DNA of 64,000 nt from Bryum argenteum (taxonomy: Eukaryota; Streptophyta; Bryopsida; Bryales; Bryaceae). The notes under the pieces were generated by a model that made no database searches, was not told the DNA's origin, and worked only from the letters and a program-made list of their open reading frames with translations. Where the stretch lies: NCBI GenBank assembly GCA_037043015.1, contig CM073321.1, positions 23,867,001-23,931,000 on the forward strand, given 5' to 3'. This document shows positions 45,898 through 56,087 of this stretch, one piece after another. The position numbers were made by a program, and so were the translations under genes. Position 1 is the first letter of the stretch. Every line of letters starts with the position of its first letter.

Positions 45898-47363
45898 ATG
45901 CCAAAACATGGGGTTGGGGGCAGTGGGGGGAATCGAGGCCGGAGACCAAGGCCGTTTAGACATCTTGAGAAGTGGGAGCACCCATCAAATAAGTGCAAGA
46001 ACTTTCTTCGGGAGAATGTAATCGTGCAATTTTATGAGGCTAACAGTCTTTCACGTTTGTTCAACACATACGTAGGAATAAAAAGGAAGCTCAGGCCAAA
46101 TTCAAAGACGACATGATGAACCTCATGATGGAAGCGCTCACCGATAAGCGTGGATTTACGGATTGGATGGAGGATAGATTAATTGATGCTCTCTGGAACG
46201 CTGTCGACATATTGAAGAGGTTTGAGAGAATGAGTCGAGCGGGTGATGAGGAGTTGAGGAATGTGGTATTGAATGCAGAGGCTTTTCAACAAGCGATGAG
46301 GCCGTATTCCAAGAATCAAAACTGGTGCGGCTCCATAGGATGGTGGCACACGGATCAAAGAAGGTTAATGGAGCTGGATTGCATGAATAATTTGATAGTA
46401 ATTCCTGTCACGGCCCGTATCATCGAACTTAAGAAGAGGACTCTAAGGGGAGGATACGGCACAATTTCCAAAGTTCACATAAGAGGGGTTGTGGCCACTG
46501 AAGAGTTTTGGGAATTTGCTGCAAAGACTTCCAACCATGCTATGACACGACCAGACTTGGCCAAGGTGGAGCATCAGAATGAGGCGTTTGCTATGAGGAT
46601 ACAACATCCAGGTGTTATTCGTTTTATAGCCATTCATGCAAATAAGTTCCAAGGCTATACGTACTGGTGGAATGGCGGCACGATTCGATCGATGTTGGCC
46701 CTTGATGCAAGATATGGAGATGATGTTCATGGAGAGATCGGACTCTCACCTCATTCTGATGATGAGCGTATTCGAGCTTGGCAGTTGGTCCGGTTTCGCA
46801 AAAAACGAACAGAGCTTGTTTGGGCTTTAGTGCATATCATGTGTGAAGTCCACCGGTTGAACTACCTCCACAACGATGTGTCTCCAGACAGCATACTTCT
46901 TCACTTCCCTCAAGATGAATCACGAGTGTATATTGGAGTATGCGACTGGGGGCTAACCACGAGCATGGATGATAAAATGAGGTCCTTGTATACGTTCACA
47001 AAACCCCAAGAGAGAATTGATACTCTACAAGTACGATATTGGGTGGATCCTCGGGTGGCGTACTTGTACAAACGGAGTGATGACATTGATATTATTCCCC
47101 TTTTAAATTGCGCTTCGGAGGAGTTTGCTACGGCACGAATAGCACAACAAATCCGCAAGAAGAGCATGTCGACGGCCTACGAGAATTGCCAAAGTACAAC
47201 GGGGCCAGACCGGTGGTCAAATCAAGACTTGGCAAATGCTTTTGACCAATACTTGGAGATGGTCGCCGATGCAAAGTATACGCTGACTCACGTTGTCAAC
47301 CGCTTCATGGAATCATTCCATTGGCCGGTGCCAAATGATCATTATCGCACCAAGTATGATTAG
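45898..47363 (+). pseudogene. Protein-kinase-like gene with one frameshift
   Basis: A frame opens at ATG 45898 (MPKHGVGGSGG, basic N-terminus, then FLRENVIVQFYEANSLSRLFNTYVG) and stops at 46114-46116. From there a 416-codon frame runs to 47363. Reading context suggests loss of one A in the five-A run at 46079-46083. The second frame has a glycine loop (RGGYGTISKVHI, residue 112-124), a catalytic-loop-like HNDVSPDSILLHF (residue 253) and a DWG in place of DFG (CDWGLTT, residue 278). The Asp of HxD and of DWG are present. The Lys and Asn of the HRDLKxxN consensus are both Ser, so activity is doubtful. It is the first cargo gene inside the hAT-type element. It may be a pseudokinase or an atypical kinase. 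Confidence 0.65.
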
Positions 47364-48102
47364 TAAATTAATTATGCGCATTTGTTTTAGTTCTTGCGGC
47401 TTTATTAGCTTTTTAGATTCTTCATTGAAGTTCTCATGTAGATGTAGGCAAATTTTTTGTAGTCAAATGTATTACATGCCTTCTATATGTAGCGGCTTCA
47501 ATTACATTCTTGTTTATATATACCTTGCAATGATTCTAATGAATGACTTCTTCTCCATTGTTTGTTATTCTATTTTATTACTTCTTACCTTCAATAGAAA
47601 TATCTCCAAATCTTCATGAACAACATTTGAGAATATATAATGAATTGTGAAACTTCTTCATTATATCAACCTTGCGTAGTTGCGATATTAATGGTTTGTC
47701 CGAAGTCAAGTCAAGCATAATATGACTTTTCTTACATATGCCTTTATTTGTATGAATTGAATAACATATCATATGTTAGGTGAGAGTGTGAATAGTGAAA
47801 AAAGGCTTAAAGCCTTACAAAAGAAACTATTACCACCAAGTGAACTCATAGTAAAAATACAAGACATCGCGATAAAATCCTTGAAATAACAAATTGCATA
47901 GTATATTAATATATAACGATATAGTCCGATATCGGATAATCCATTCATAAACAAAATATGGATTTCAGTATTCTCAAAATTGGCCCCTAGCAAGGCGATA
48001 ATGGTGTAGACATTATCCGTTGCAAAAAACTACATAACCTTCACTATAATGACACTATGTATGATGATTTGTCATTCTTAATCCGAGTCTTCATCATCAT
48101 GT
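47364..48102. other. AT-rich gap between convergent gene ends
   Basis: 3' flanks of the kinase-like gene (+) and the following minus-strand gene. No frame with a motif; terminator and polyadenylation signals of both genes presumably lie here. Confidence 0.4.
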
Positions 48103-49296
48103 TTACGACTTGGCGCTTGTGTAGTAAGAAGGTGGTCCTCGAGAAGATTCTCCAAACAAGTAAGTTTGCTTAAAGTTTCTTTCGGCTTCAAGCTGTTCAA
48201 TGTATTCCTGCTGACTTAGAAGTGTGGCTTGTTGGAGATCTCGTTGGTACCTCGCCTCTTCGTCCTCCGGAGATAGATAAGGTGCTGAAGGCAGGTCGTT
48301 ACTTCCGTATGCATTCTGACCATATCCATAATTTGTGTAGCCAACAATGTCTGATCTTCTATCATATTGACCTCCATACTCGTATGTTTCCTTCGGGTGT
48401 GATGGCCTACGGTACTCGGGACTTCCGAATGTTGTACCGTATTGGTTCCCACGATTGTATGGGTTTATAGGATGAGTTGGGCTTGAGTTGCATTGAGCAT
48501 TGGATCCGCTACCCTGCTCACCTCCTAAACCATGTGTACCTCCTGTATACATTGGAGATGGGTAGTTCGAACTAGATCCACCTCTACCGTACTCGCGTTC
48601 GACTTCGTACGTGCTCTGCTGATGGGGTAGCATATAACTCACAGGAGTACTGAATTGGTGGTTACCATGGTTATACTCCTCACTTCCTGTTCCAAAGGAT
48701 ACTAGTGCTTGACGATCATCATGGTTTGAGTCTTGGTTAGTGCCCCCATATGCCCTTGGAGTTCCATGTTGTTGAAGTTGGGCATCCATATCAGCTGAAC
48801 GTTCTGAATAAATAGTATAACAATCGCTTGGTCCCATCCAATTTGTTGGAATGAATCGGTTGCTGCGATCCAATAAATCCACGTTCAAACCTATCACAGT
48901 AGTCCAGTCAATGTCCTTGTGAAGGACTATTTCAGCCCAGACCATGGCCATGGTAGAATACAGCATCAATTCTGGCCTTGTGTTCTTGATTCCAACCGCA
49001 ATTGTGACTTCATGATATTTGTGCGCAAAATGGTCGCTCTTGCAGCTCTTCACTGGGCCTTCGCGATGAGGACCATATTTCTCTGCTTCGTGCCGCGGCC
49101 ATAACTTCATTATGTGATACATCTTCACGTACTTCTTGCACATGGTGCAATTCCAAATGTCTGCCCTCTCCTCTAGCCAATCCGGCTCTGCAACACAGTT
49201 TGGGTCACTCCATGCTTCCCAATCCATTTTTGGAGGGTCGCCCTTTGGTCGTGGAGACTTGGCCTCGCCTCTCGAACGTGAAAACTTCGGCGCCAT
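48103..49296 (-). CDS. Protein with unrecognised CKKYVKMYHI domain and Tyr/Gly/Ser-rich tail
   Basis: About 397 residues. The frame is open from 49404, but the TATA-like ataaata at 49437-49443 would put transcription start near 49405-49412, so MAPKFSRS at 49296 is a likely initiator; 49404 remains possible. The order is a basic N-terminus, DWEAWSDPN, then a conserved block CTMCKKYVKMYHIMKLWPR and CKSDHFAHKYHEV (a possible Cys/His metal site). STMAMVWAEIVLHKDIDWTTV follows, then a long low-complexity Gly/Tyr/Ser/Gln tail ending in a charged helix (EDEEARYQRDLQQATLLSQQEYIEQLEAER). The first half is paralogous to the product at 54945. No known domain is recognised. It is intact, without stops. 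Confidence 0.7.
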   Translation of the reverse strand: MAPKFSRSRGEAKSPRPKGDPPKMDWEAWSDPNCVAEPDWLEERADIWNCTMCKKYVKMYHIMKLWPRHEAEKYGPHREGPVKSCKSDHFAHKYHEVTIAVGIKNTRPELMLYSTMAMVWAEIVLHKDIDWTTVIGLNVDLLDRSNRFIPTNWMGPSDCYTIYSERSADMDAQLQQHGTPRAYGGTNQDSNHDDRQALVSFGTGSEEYNHGNHQFSTPVSYMLPHQQSTYEVEREYGRGGSSSNYPSPMYTGGTHGLGGEQGSGSNAQCNSSPTHPINPYNRGNQYGTTFGSPEYRRPSHPKETYEYGGQYDRRSDIVGYTNYGYGQNAYGSNDLPSAPYLSPEDEEARYQRDLQQATLLSQQEYIEQLEAERNFKQTYLFGESSRGPPSYYTSAKS

Positions 49297-49436
49297 TCTC
49301 AGCAGCGACAAGTATGCACAGTGTGGGCGTGGAAGACCTACGCGGACTCTGAGCAACGCAATTGATGCAGCTCTAAAAAAAGCCACAACGTACAGCCCAT
49401 TCACCAGAGTGAGGGAGAATGAGCCCCTCCCATCCT

Positions 49437-49443
49437 ATTTATG
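49437..49443 (-). promoter_or_regulatory. TATA-like box of the minus-strand cargo gene
   Basis: ATAAATA on the minus strand, directly next to the GC-rich array 49450-49745. Confidence 0.45.
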
Positions 49444-49449
49444 CCAACC

Positions 49450-49745
49450 GGAGATCGGACGCCATTGGCCAGCTGGCACTGGCCGTCCGATCCCGGAGGA
49501 CAACCGTCACATCGGCAATCGAGCGGCCGGCAATCGAGCGGCCGGCGATCGGCCAGTACAACCGATCGGGGTCGCACGACCGGTCGGTCGATCGGAGCCG
49601 CCCGATGGCGCGGCCGATCGGTCAATCGGGGCCGCCGATGCTGGCCGACCAATCCAAGCCACCGGCGACCGGCTATGCAACCGGGCCGGCAACCGTCGAC
49701 CAGCCCGGCAACCGGCGTCCGGGCTCGCGACCGACCACGTCCCCT
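49450..49745 (-). repeat. GC-rich GGTCGG/GGCCG array upstream of the minus-strand cargo gene
   Basis: Words such as gatcggccag, ggtcggtcgatcgg and caatcgagcggccgg; same composition as the arrays at 45386, 54525 and 61972. The plus-strand side (49700-49900) recurs next to the array at 52515. Confidence 0.7.
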
Positions 49746-50492
49746 AGGCGACCTGTCGGTCGCTCGTTCCCCGTACCTCTCCTCCACTTCCACTACTTGC
49801 ATCTCCCCAACTTCCCCATGCACGATTTCGAGGACTTCCCTGCATTACATATTTGCAATTTGAATAGTACTATTTTTAGCCTGGATAGTCCACTTGGTGT
49901 CTAAATATGGACAGGGAATGTTCTGACAAGGGAATGTCGGGAATATCTTTTCGTCATAAACGGGAATGTTTTATGACAAAGATACTATCGGCTTTAAATA
50001 TATCTATAATAAGGGACTCTTTGCAAAAGGAGTGAAGGCCAACAAATCTCCAAGCCAATTCACTCACTTTTTGAGTTATGTTGCCCAATTAGCTTGAATT
50101 GGACAAAACATTTAACGATCAATATAGTGGGGCCAATTTTCCAAGTCGTGAAGTCCTTCGAAGTTGAAGCCCATCTCTAGAAGGAGAGCCAAGGCCATGG
50201 GGCCAATTCTTATTATTAACTAGAGTCCATGTTGTTTATTTGTACACTTTTATTTTTTATTTTTTATTTTTTTGAAATATTCTTTTCTAACACCTTAACA
50301 ACCATGGCCACCATTTCGTCTTTTATCGTCACGGCCAAAAAATGTTTCATATTCAACTTCAAATGTTATGATCTCGCATCTAGTGATGATCCAACGGTTG
50401 AAGATTTCACACTACTACATATGGTAGTCTACTCAAGATCCTATGGTTGAAATTATAAAATATATTCAAAAATATTGGACATAGCCTCTTTA

Positions 50493-50776
50493 TGGTGAAA
50501 CCACCTATTGTCGTGCACTTAAGGAAAATTGAGGGAATCTATATACTTGGTGTGAGAAATGAGTGGGTTACTATTTTTCACGGATAGGGAATAGGAAAAG
50601 ACAAGCTAACACTATTTATGTGCTTTTTTAAAGCACACACATAAAGAAATACAAATTTTAGAAGGAGAAGCCTAAAGGCGGGCACCCTAAATATGTACGC
50701 ATGAGGTACATGCAAGGGAGGTGAGATCTTTATAAAGGCAAGAATCTTGGGTGCCCGCCTTTAGGTGGTTTCACCA
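50493..50776. mobile_element. MITE with 14-bp inverted repeats and TA duplication
   Basis: The left end TGGTGAAACCACCT and right end AGGTGGTTTCACCA are perfect inverted repeats, and TA flanks both sides (50491-50492, 50777-50778). An inner inverted pair (cctaaaggcgggcaccc / gggtgcccgccttta) extends the fold. 284 bp, no coding capacity. TA targets suggest a Tc1/mariner-type source. Confidence 0.7.
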
Positions 50777-51758
50777 TAGTTCATAGTGGTGAGTGCTAGT
50801 ATTGCAAGCTCCCATGGATTGACATTCATTTCTTCTATCTCCCAACTTTTGTCAAAAAGTTATCCATTCTCACTAGGAGATTTTGCCATGTTTTGGCCCC
50901 CATTCATGGCTTGCCCCTAGTGTGTACCCTGAGGTGGCCTTAAATCCTCTTAGATTACATTCCAAAAATTTTAACTATTCCTTGGTGAGAGTATACTGAT
51001 GTCTAACATTGGAGAGATCCAAGTATATATGAAATGTAGGTGAGCATGTGTGAGCATTTACTTTTCATAACTTTGGTATTACTGTGTTTGTCAATATTTA
51101 GACTTTCTATTTGGGGCTTAACTTTTCCACATTTTATGGTCTATATTATTTGATGGGCATTTGGAAATTACTCCATCGTTGTGTATCTAATTCAGTAGTA
51201 CTTATTATAAAAAACATTGTGCTTAAACAATTAATTCTATTATTGGCTATTTTTTGTCTCACACCCTTCAACTAACCTAGGAGTACATATATAATCTAGT
51301 ACATATAATTGTAACTAATTTGCAGATATACTTTTTTAAAAATTAATTGTAGCATTATTCTTATTGTATGGATTTGAATAGTTACTTATTTCCCTCTTAC
51401 AAAGGTAATAGAAATAAGTTTCTATTGTTACTATTTTGCAATCATAAAATAAGAGAAATAAATAGGGAGACAAATAAATTTATGAAAATATCCCACCCTA
51501 TAAGTGTTTAACATATGGCAATAATGGCATCAACTTCTAAATTTTTAATCATATTTGATATTGTACACGTATAGTACATTAGTACTAAGATTAGATGTTA
51601 TATAAAATACATTATTCGTATACGATGATTGATTGATTTGGGAATAGAATATTTTGAAGAGCCATCACTTCTTCATTTACAGTATCTAATGGATAAAATC
51701 ACTTGTGGATTAAATTTAAGTTCTTGGTTTAAGATGTATGAATTACTATCTAGGCCTC

Positions 51759-51813
51759 TAGGGTATAGGGTTTAGGGTTTAGGGTCTAGGGTTTAGGGTT
51801 TAGGGTTTAGGGT
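51759..51813 (+). repeat. Interstitial TTTAGGG telomere-type repeats
   Basis: About seven consecutive gggtttaggg-type units, some degenerate (gggtatag, gggtctag). The second duplicate has a more decayed version at 53661-53691 (gggtttacggtttacggtttaggg). Confidence 0.8.
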
Positions 51814-52514
51814 CTTGAGGATTTGGGATGGATTTCATTTTAATCCTAGTTTTTGTGTTGCAAAGCTTTGCAAACACAATTGTGTGTGGAAGTAAAATAA
51901 TGGATCCCTATATATATGGTGTAGTTCGCAATTATATTTTACATGGAAACAAGTTGCACTTCTCTACATCGCATAGTTATTATGTGCAAAATAATCTATT
52001 TTGTATTTATCATTTTTGATTGAAGATGTTATTGACATGGAATAAATCACACATTTATTGCAAAGAATATATAGGTATAGTATTCAACATTCAACATAGG
52101 GATTAAGATTCCAGAGTCTTCAATCTCATAGCCTATTTTTAACCAATATTGGAATAGAGTTACTATTGTAGGTCATGTGGCTTAGAGTTTAATTCATAGA
52201 GCCTCATAGATGATAACGTATGAGTACTGAAGTAGTATTTGTACAAAACATCTTTGATTTCGTGAAGATCTATACTTTTATGGAGTCCACTCGAAATGGT
52301 TATGAACTTAAAATTTAAAGTTCAGATGTATCCGTGAAAAAAGAATACATAGCATTTCAGAAATCAACATAGGATTCCTTTTTGCATTGTGTACTAATTA
52401 CTGAAAATCAAGTAACAGAAATCTTTGAGGACTAAAAATAGGATCCTATGCAAATTTATTACATTTTAGTGATATATATAGAAAAAAAAATTTTAAAAAA
52501 AAAATAAAAAAAAA

Positions 52515-52645
52515 ACCCTACAGCGACCGCCCATATCGGTCGGCCGCCATCGGGCGGCCGTGGGACCGGCCCGGCGTCCGGCGACCGGCCTGGCGACCAA
52601 CTACATCCCCCGAGCGACCGGTCGGTCGCTCGTTCCGCGTCCCCC
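52515..52645 (+). repeat. GC-rich array without an attached gene
   Basis: gaccgcccatatcggtcggccgcc and similar words, followed by a pyrimidine-rich segment matching 49740-49800. It is part of the second copy of the tandem duplication; no open gene follows. Confidence 0.6.
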
Positions 52646-54445
52646 CTTCCCCCTCCTCCTCTTGCCTCTCCCCAACACTCCCCGTTTGCACAACTTTGAT
52701 CACTTCCCCGCGTTGCATACCTGCATTTTCAAAACTACTATATTTAGCCTGTATGGTCCACATGGCGTCTAGATATGGACAGGGAATGTTCTGACAAGAG
52801 AATGTCGGGAATATCTCTTTGTTCCAAACGAGAATGTTTTATGATAAAGATACTCTCGGCTTTAAATAAATCCATAATAAGGGACTCTCTTCAAGGGGAG
52901 TTAAGGCGAGCAAATCTCCACGCCTATACACTGACTTTTTGAGTTGTTGTGCCCAATTGGCTTGAATTGGAGTAAACATTTAACAATCAATATAGTGGGG
53001 CCAATTTTCTCATTTGTGAAGGCATTGGGAGTTGATGCCCTTGTCTATAAGGAAAGCAAAGGCCATGGGGCCAATTCTTATTATAAGTTAGAAACCATGT
53101 TTTTGATTGTACACATTAATTTATTTCTGTTAAAATATTCCTTCTTAACCCCTAAAGATCCATGGACACCAAAGTGGAGGTTTTCTATTTCGGGTAGCTT
53201 AGATGAAGAGGTCAAAAGTAATAATTTTTTATTAAATTTTTACTGGTGCTCCTTACACCGCAAAGTGCATGTGGTAAAATTTGCACATCCAAATTCCAAA
53301 TTTACAACCTACATCTAGAATATTTAGGTTTGAAGTCCATAAAGGGCAGTTAAATTTAGTCTTTGTTTGAAATTCTTTTTTGGAAATATGTTCATGAACA
53401 ATTTACTACTTGAGTTCGAAAGTGACCCAAGTCAAAATGTTTTTCAATTTCACAAGGGTAGCCTTGAGAGATTACAAAAATAATCTTCACAATTTCTAGT
53501 AATTTCTGAATTAACTCTTCCTTCGATTGATTGTTTTGAAAATATAATATTTTAAAGAGGCATCTCTTCTTCATTTAGAGTATCTAGTGGATAAAATCAC
53601 TTGTGGATAGGATTTATGGTTTATGGTTTAGGATGTATGAATAACTCTTTAGGCCTCTATGGTATAGGGTTTACGGTTTACGGTTTAGGGTCTTGGGATT
53701 TTGGCATAGATTTCATTTTCATTCTAGTTTTGGTGTTGCAAAGCTTTGCAAACACCATTGTGTGTGGAAGGGAAATATTGGACTCGTGTATGTATGGTGT
53801 AGTTCTAAGTTATATTTTAAATGGATAACAATTGCGAAGACTGTACATCGCATAGTTAATATGTGCAAAATAATCTATTTTGTATATATCATTTTTGATG
53901 AAGATGTTATTGACATGGAATAAATCACACATTTATTGCAAAGAATATACTGGTACAATATTGAACATTCAACATTCAACATAGGATTTAGGATTATAGA
54001 TTCTTCAATCTCATAGCCTATTTTTTACCAAATGACGCTGTTCCAAAATAAGTGTCCTATATTAAAATGAGGATACTCCAATTGACATTCTCAACCATGC
54101 AATATTGGAATAGAGTTACTGCTGTAGGTCATATGGCTCAAAGTTAGATTCATAAAGCCAATGTCCAATTAATTTACAAAAGAAAAATAGAGAAGAAAGA
54201 TACTGATTGGAACCAAATGAATGCCTTATGTATGAAACATCTATGAATTTGTGAAGATTTACACTTTGAAGAGTCCACTCAAAATGGTTATGAACTTAAA
54301 ATTTAGAGTTAAGATGTATCCGTGAAAAAAGAATATATAGCATTTCAGAAATCAACATAGGATTCCCCTTTTCATTGTGTAATAATCACTGAGAATCGAA
54401 TAACCGAAATCTTTGCGGAATAAAAAAGGATCCTATGCAATTTTG
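52560..54445 (+). repeat. Second copy of the large imperfect tandem duplication
   Basis: Matches the two blocks of 49680-52470 in the same order and orientation with a shorter middle. Both copies end in A/T homopolymer-rich sequence (52480-52515, 54460-54520) directly before a GC-rich array. Confidence 0.75.
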
Positions 54446-54524
54446 TAAGATTTCTGTAGTATATATTTTATTTTATTTTTTATTTTTTTAAAAAAAAAAA
54501 TTGAAAAAAATTTGAAGAAAAAAA

Positions 54525-54790
54525 CCGCAGCGGCCGCCGAGATCGGTCGGCTGCCTTGGTCGATCGGCATCGAACGGCCGACACCGAGCGGCCAGGATCG
54601 GCCGACCACATTGGTCGGCCGTAATCGGTCGGCCGATTGTGGCCGGTCGGCAGCGATCGACCGGCGCGAACGACCAGCCACGATTGGCCGGCCCCGATCC
54701 GTCGACCGGATCGACCGGCCACGATCCGTCGGCCGGACCGGCCGGCCAGCATCGGTCGCGACCGTGATTGGCCGAGCGACCGGTCCGTGC
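54525..54790 (+). repeat. GC-rich array upstream of the second CKKYVKMYHI gene
   Basis: Tandem gatcggtcggc, ggccggtcgg and gaccggccacgatc words over about 265 bp. A TATA-like ataaaag follows at 54822-54828. Confidence 0.7.
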
Positions 54791-54821
54791 GGCCAGTCTC
54801 TAGGGTTAGGAAAGGGAGGGG

Positions 54822-54828
54822 ATAAAAG
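54822..54828 (+). promoter_or_regulatory. TATA-like box of the second CKKYVKMYHI gene
   Basis: ATAAAAG about 32 bp after the GC array and about 117 bp before the first in-frame ATG at 54945. Confidence 0.45.
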
Positions 54829-54944
54829 GCCTTTGGGGCCTCATTTCCCCTCACTTCTTCTCGTATACATCCATCTCAACTGAGCTGCAACTGTGGGCAT
54901 TAGCTTCTTGTGTGCTGCATTTGTGGTGGCGGGGGGAAGTCAGC

Positions 54945-55928
54945 ATGATACTTGCGGCTGCTGCATCGAATTTTTGCATACTTGGGATATCTTCGGGGTA
55001 TTTTAAATACTCCCTATTCTTCATGGCGACGGATATCGATAACACGAACATGGATGCTGGTTCTGAACAGACCTTGAGGTCATCTGCGACAGAAAACTCA
55101 AACGCAGGATTGGTGGAGACTGAGTTGGTTTTACATGAGACACTGTCAAAGAGAGTGAAACCAAAAGGAGCGAGACATGAGTTGCACTACGAGATCTTGG
55201 ATAATGAGGCCATCAAAGCTGAGAGAGGTTGGGCCAATGAAACGGAGGAATACTGGAGATTGGCGACGTGCAAGAAATATGTGAAGATGTATCACATTGG
55301 GGAACTTTGGCCTCGAGAATGTCACAAAGTTAATACCAATAATTTTACTTACAACCCACAAACATGCAAGGATGATCACTTCCTTCATCGTGCTGAAGAA
55401 GTTTGGATGGCATTGTTTGGAACTCGTCCCAAGAGCAAAGGTTATTTTTCCTATACGCTTTTGAGCATGGTGTATGCTGAGCTCATATTGAAGCGCAAGG
55501 TGAACTGGAGCACATTCACGGCGAGTAGTGCATATCCTCTTCGAATCGGGAGAAATCAGAAGGATATCCCAGATATGTTTAATCTAGAATCGAACTCTAC
55601 AAAGGCCTTATTGCAGCACTTGAGGAGGAAAACTCATGAGACGACGGTGAAGGAATCTCCTTCAACAACCACGACACATGAGGAGGATGGAAGGAATATG
55701 GTTGCCACGGATGCCCCAATCGTAGAACCGACTATAACTGATAGGCTCGAAGGTGCAAACGTAGTTGAAGAACCTCATGTAACCTCGGTACCAACATCAG
55801 AGGAGGCAGGGCCAAGTGAACTACGGGAAACCAGAGCACCAAGTGATGCCATGGATGACATGGATCCCAATTCGGATGTGGTGCCAAATTTCGAGGGGTA
55901 TCTGCGTAAGGTACTAAAGGATAACTAA
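54945..55928 (+). CDS. Second protein with the CKKYVKMYHI domain; frame continues into the RING gene
   Basis: About 327 codons from ATG 54945 (MATDIDNT at 55023 is an alternative start). The central block CKKYVKMYHIGELWPR, CKDDHFLHRAEEV and LLSMVYAELILKRKVNWSTF aligns with the minus-strand paralogue at 48103-49296. Around it are acidic, Thr/Glu-rich linkers. The frame ends in TAA at 55926-55928, but the same frame continues (DEWMKKAERLADWCNEVD), meets TAG at 55998-56000, and then runs open to 57644 through a RING protein. So this was probably the N-terminal part of one long protein, or the two are read separately. No function is assigned; the Cys/His pattern could bind metal. Confidence 0.6.
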   Translation: MILAAAASNFCILGISSGYFKYSLFFMATDIDNTNMDAGSEQTLRSSATENSNAGLVETELVLHETLSKRVKPKGARHELHYEILDNEAIKAERGWANETEEYWRLATCKKYVKMYHIGELWPRECHKVNTNNFTYNPQTCKDDHFLHRAEEVWMALFGTRPKSKGYFSYTLLSMVYAELILKRKVNWSTFTASSAYPLRIGRNQKDIPDMFNLESNSTKALLQHLRRKTHETTVKESPSTTTTHEEDGRNMVATDAPIVEPTITDRLEGANVVEEPHVTSVPTSEEAGPSELRETRAPSDAMDDMDPNSDVVPNFEGYLRKVLKDN

Positions 55929-56087
55929 TTGGATGAGTGGATGAAAAAAGCAGAAAGATTGGCAGATTGGTGCAATGAGGTAGATAAAGAGCAAGGTTAG
56001 TCAGGGAATGATTGGGAAAGTACTTCGGCTGAAAAGATAGGTGCTCTAGGGATCAACTTAAAGACGGGGTCAGAAATACTTGCGGAA

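Larger units (their letters stand above)
49680..52470 (+). repeat. First copy of a large imperfect tandem duplication
   Basis: Two blocks recur in order further right: 49680-50240 matches 52560-53120 (for example atggacagggaatgttctgac), and 51645-52470 matches 53540-54445 (ggataaaatcacttgtgg and onward). The middle part, about 1.4 kb here and 0.4 kb in the second copy, differs and includes a MITE. No gene was found in it. Confidence 0.75.
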
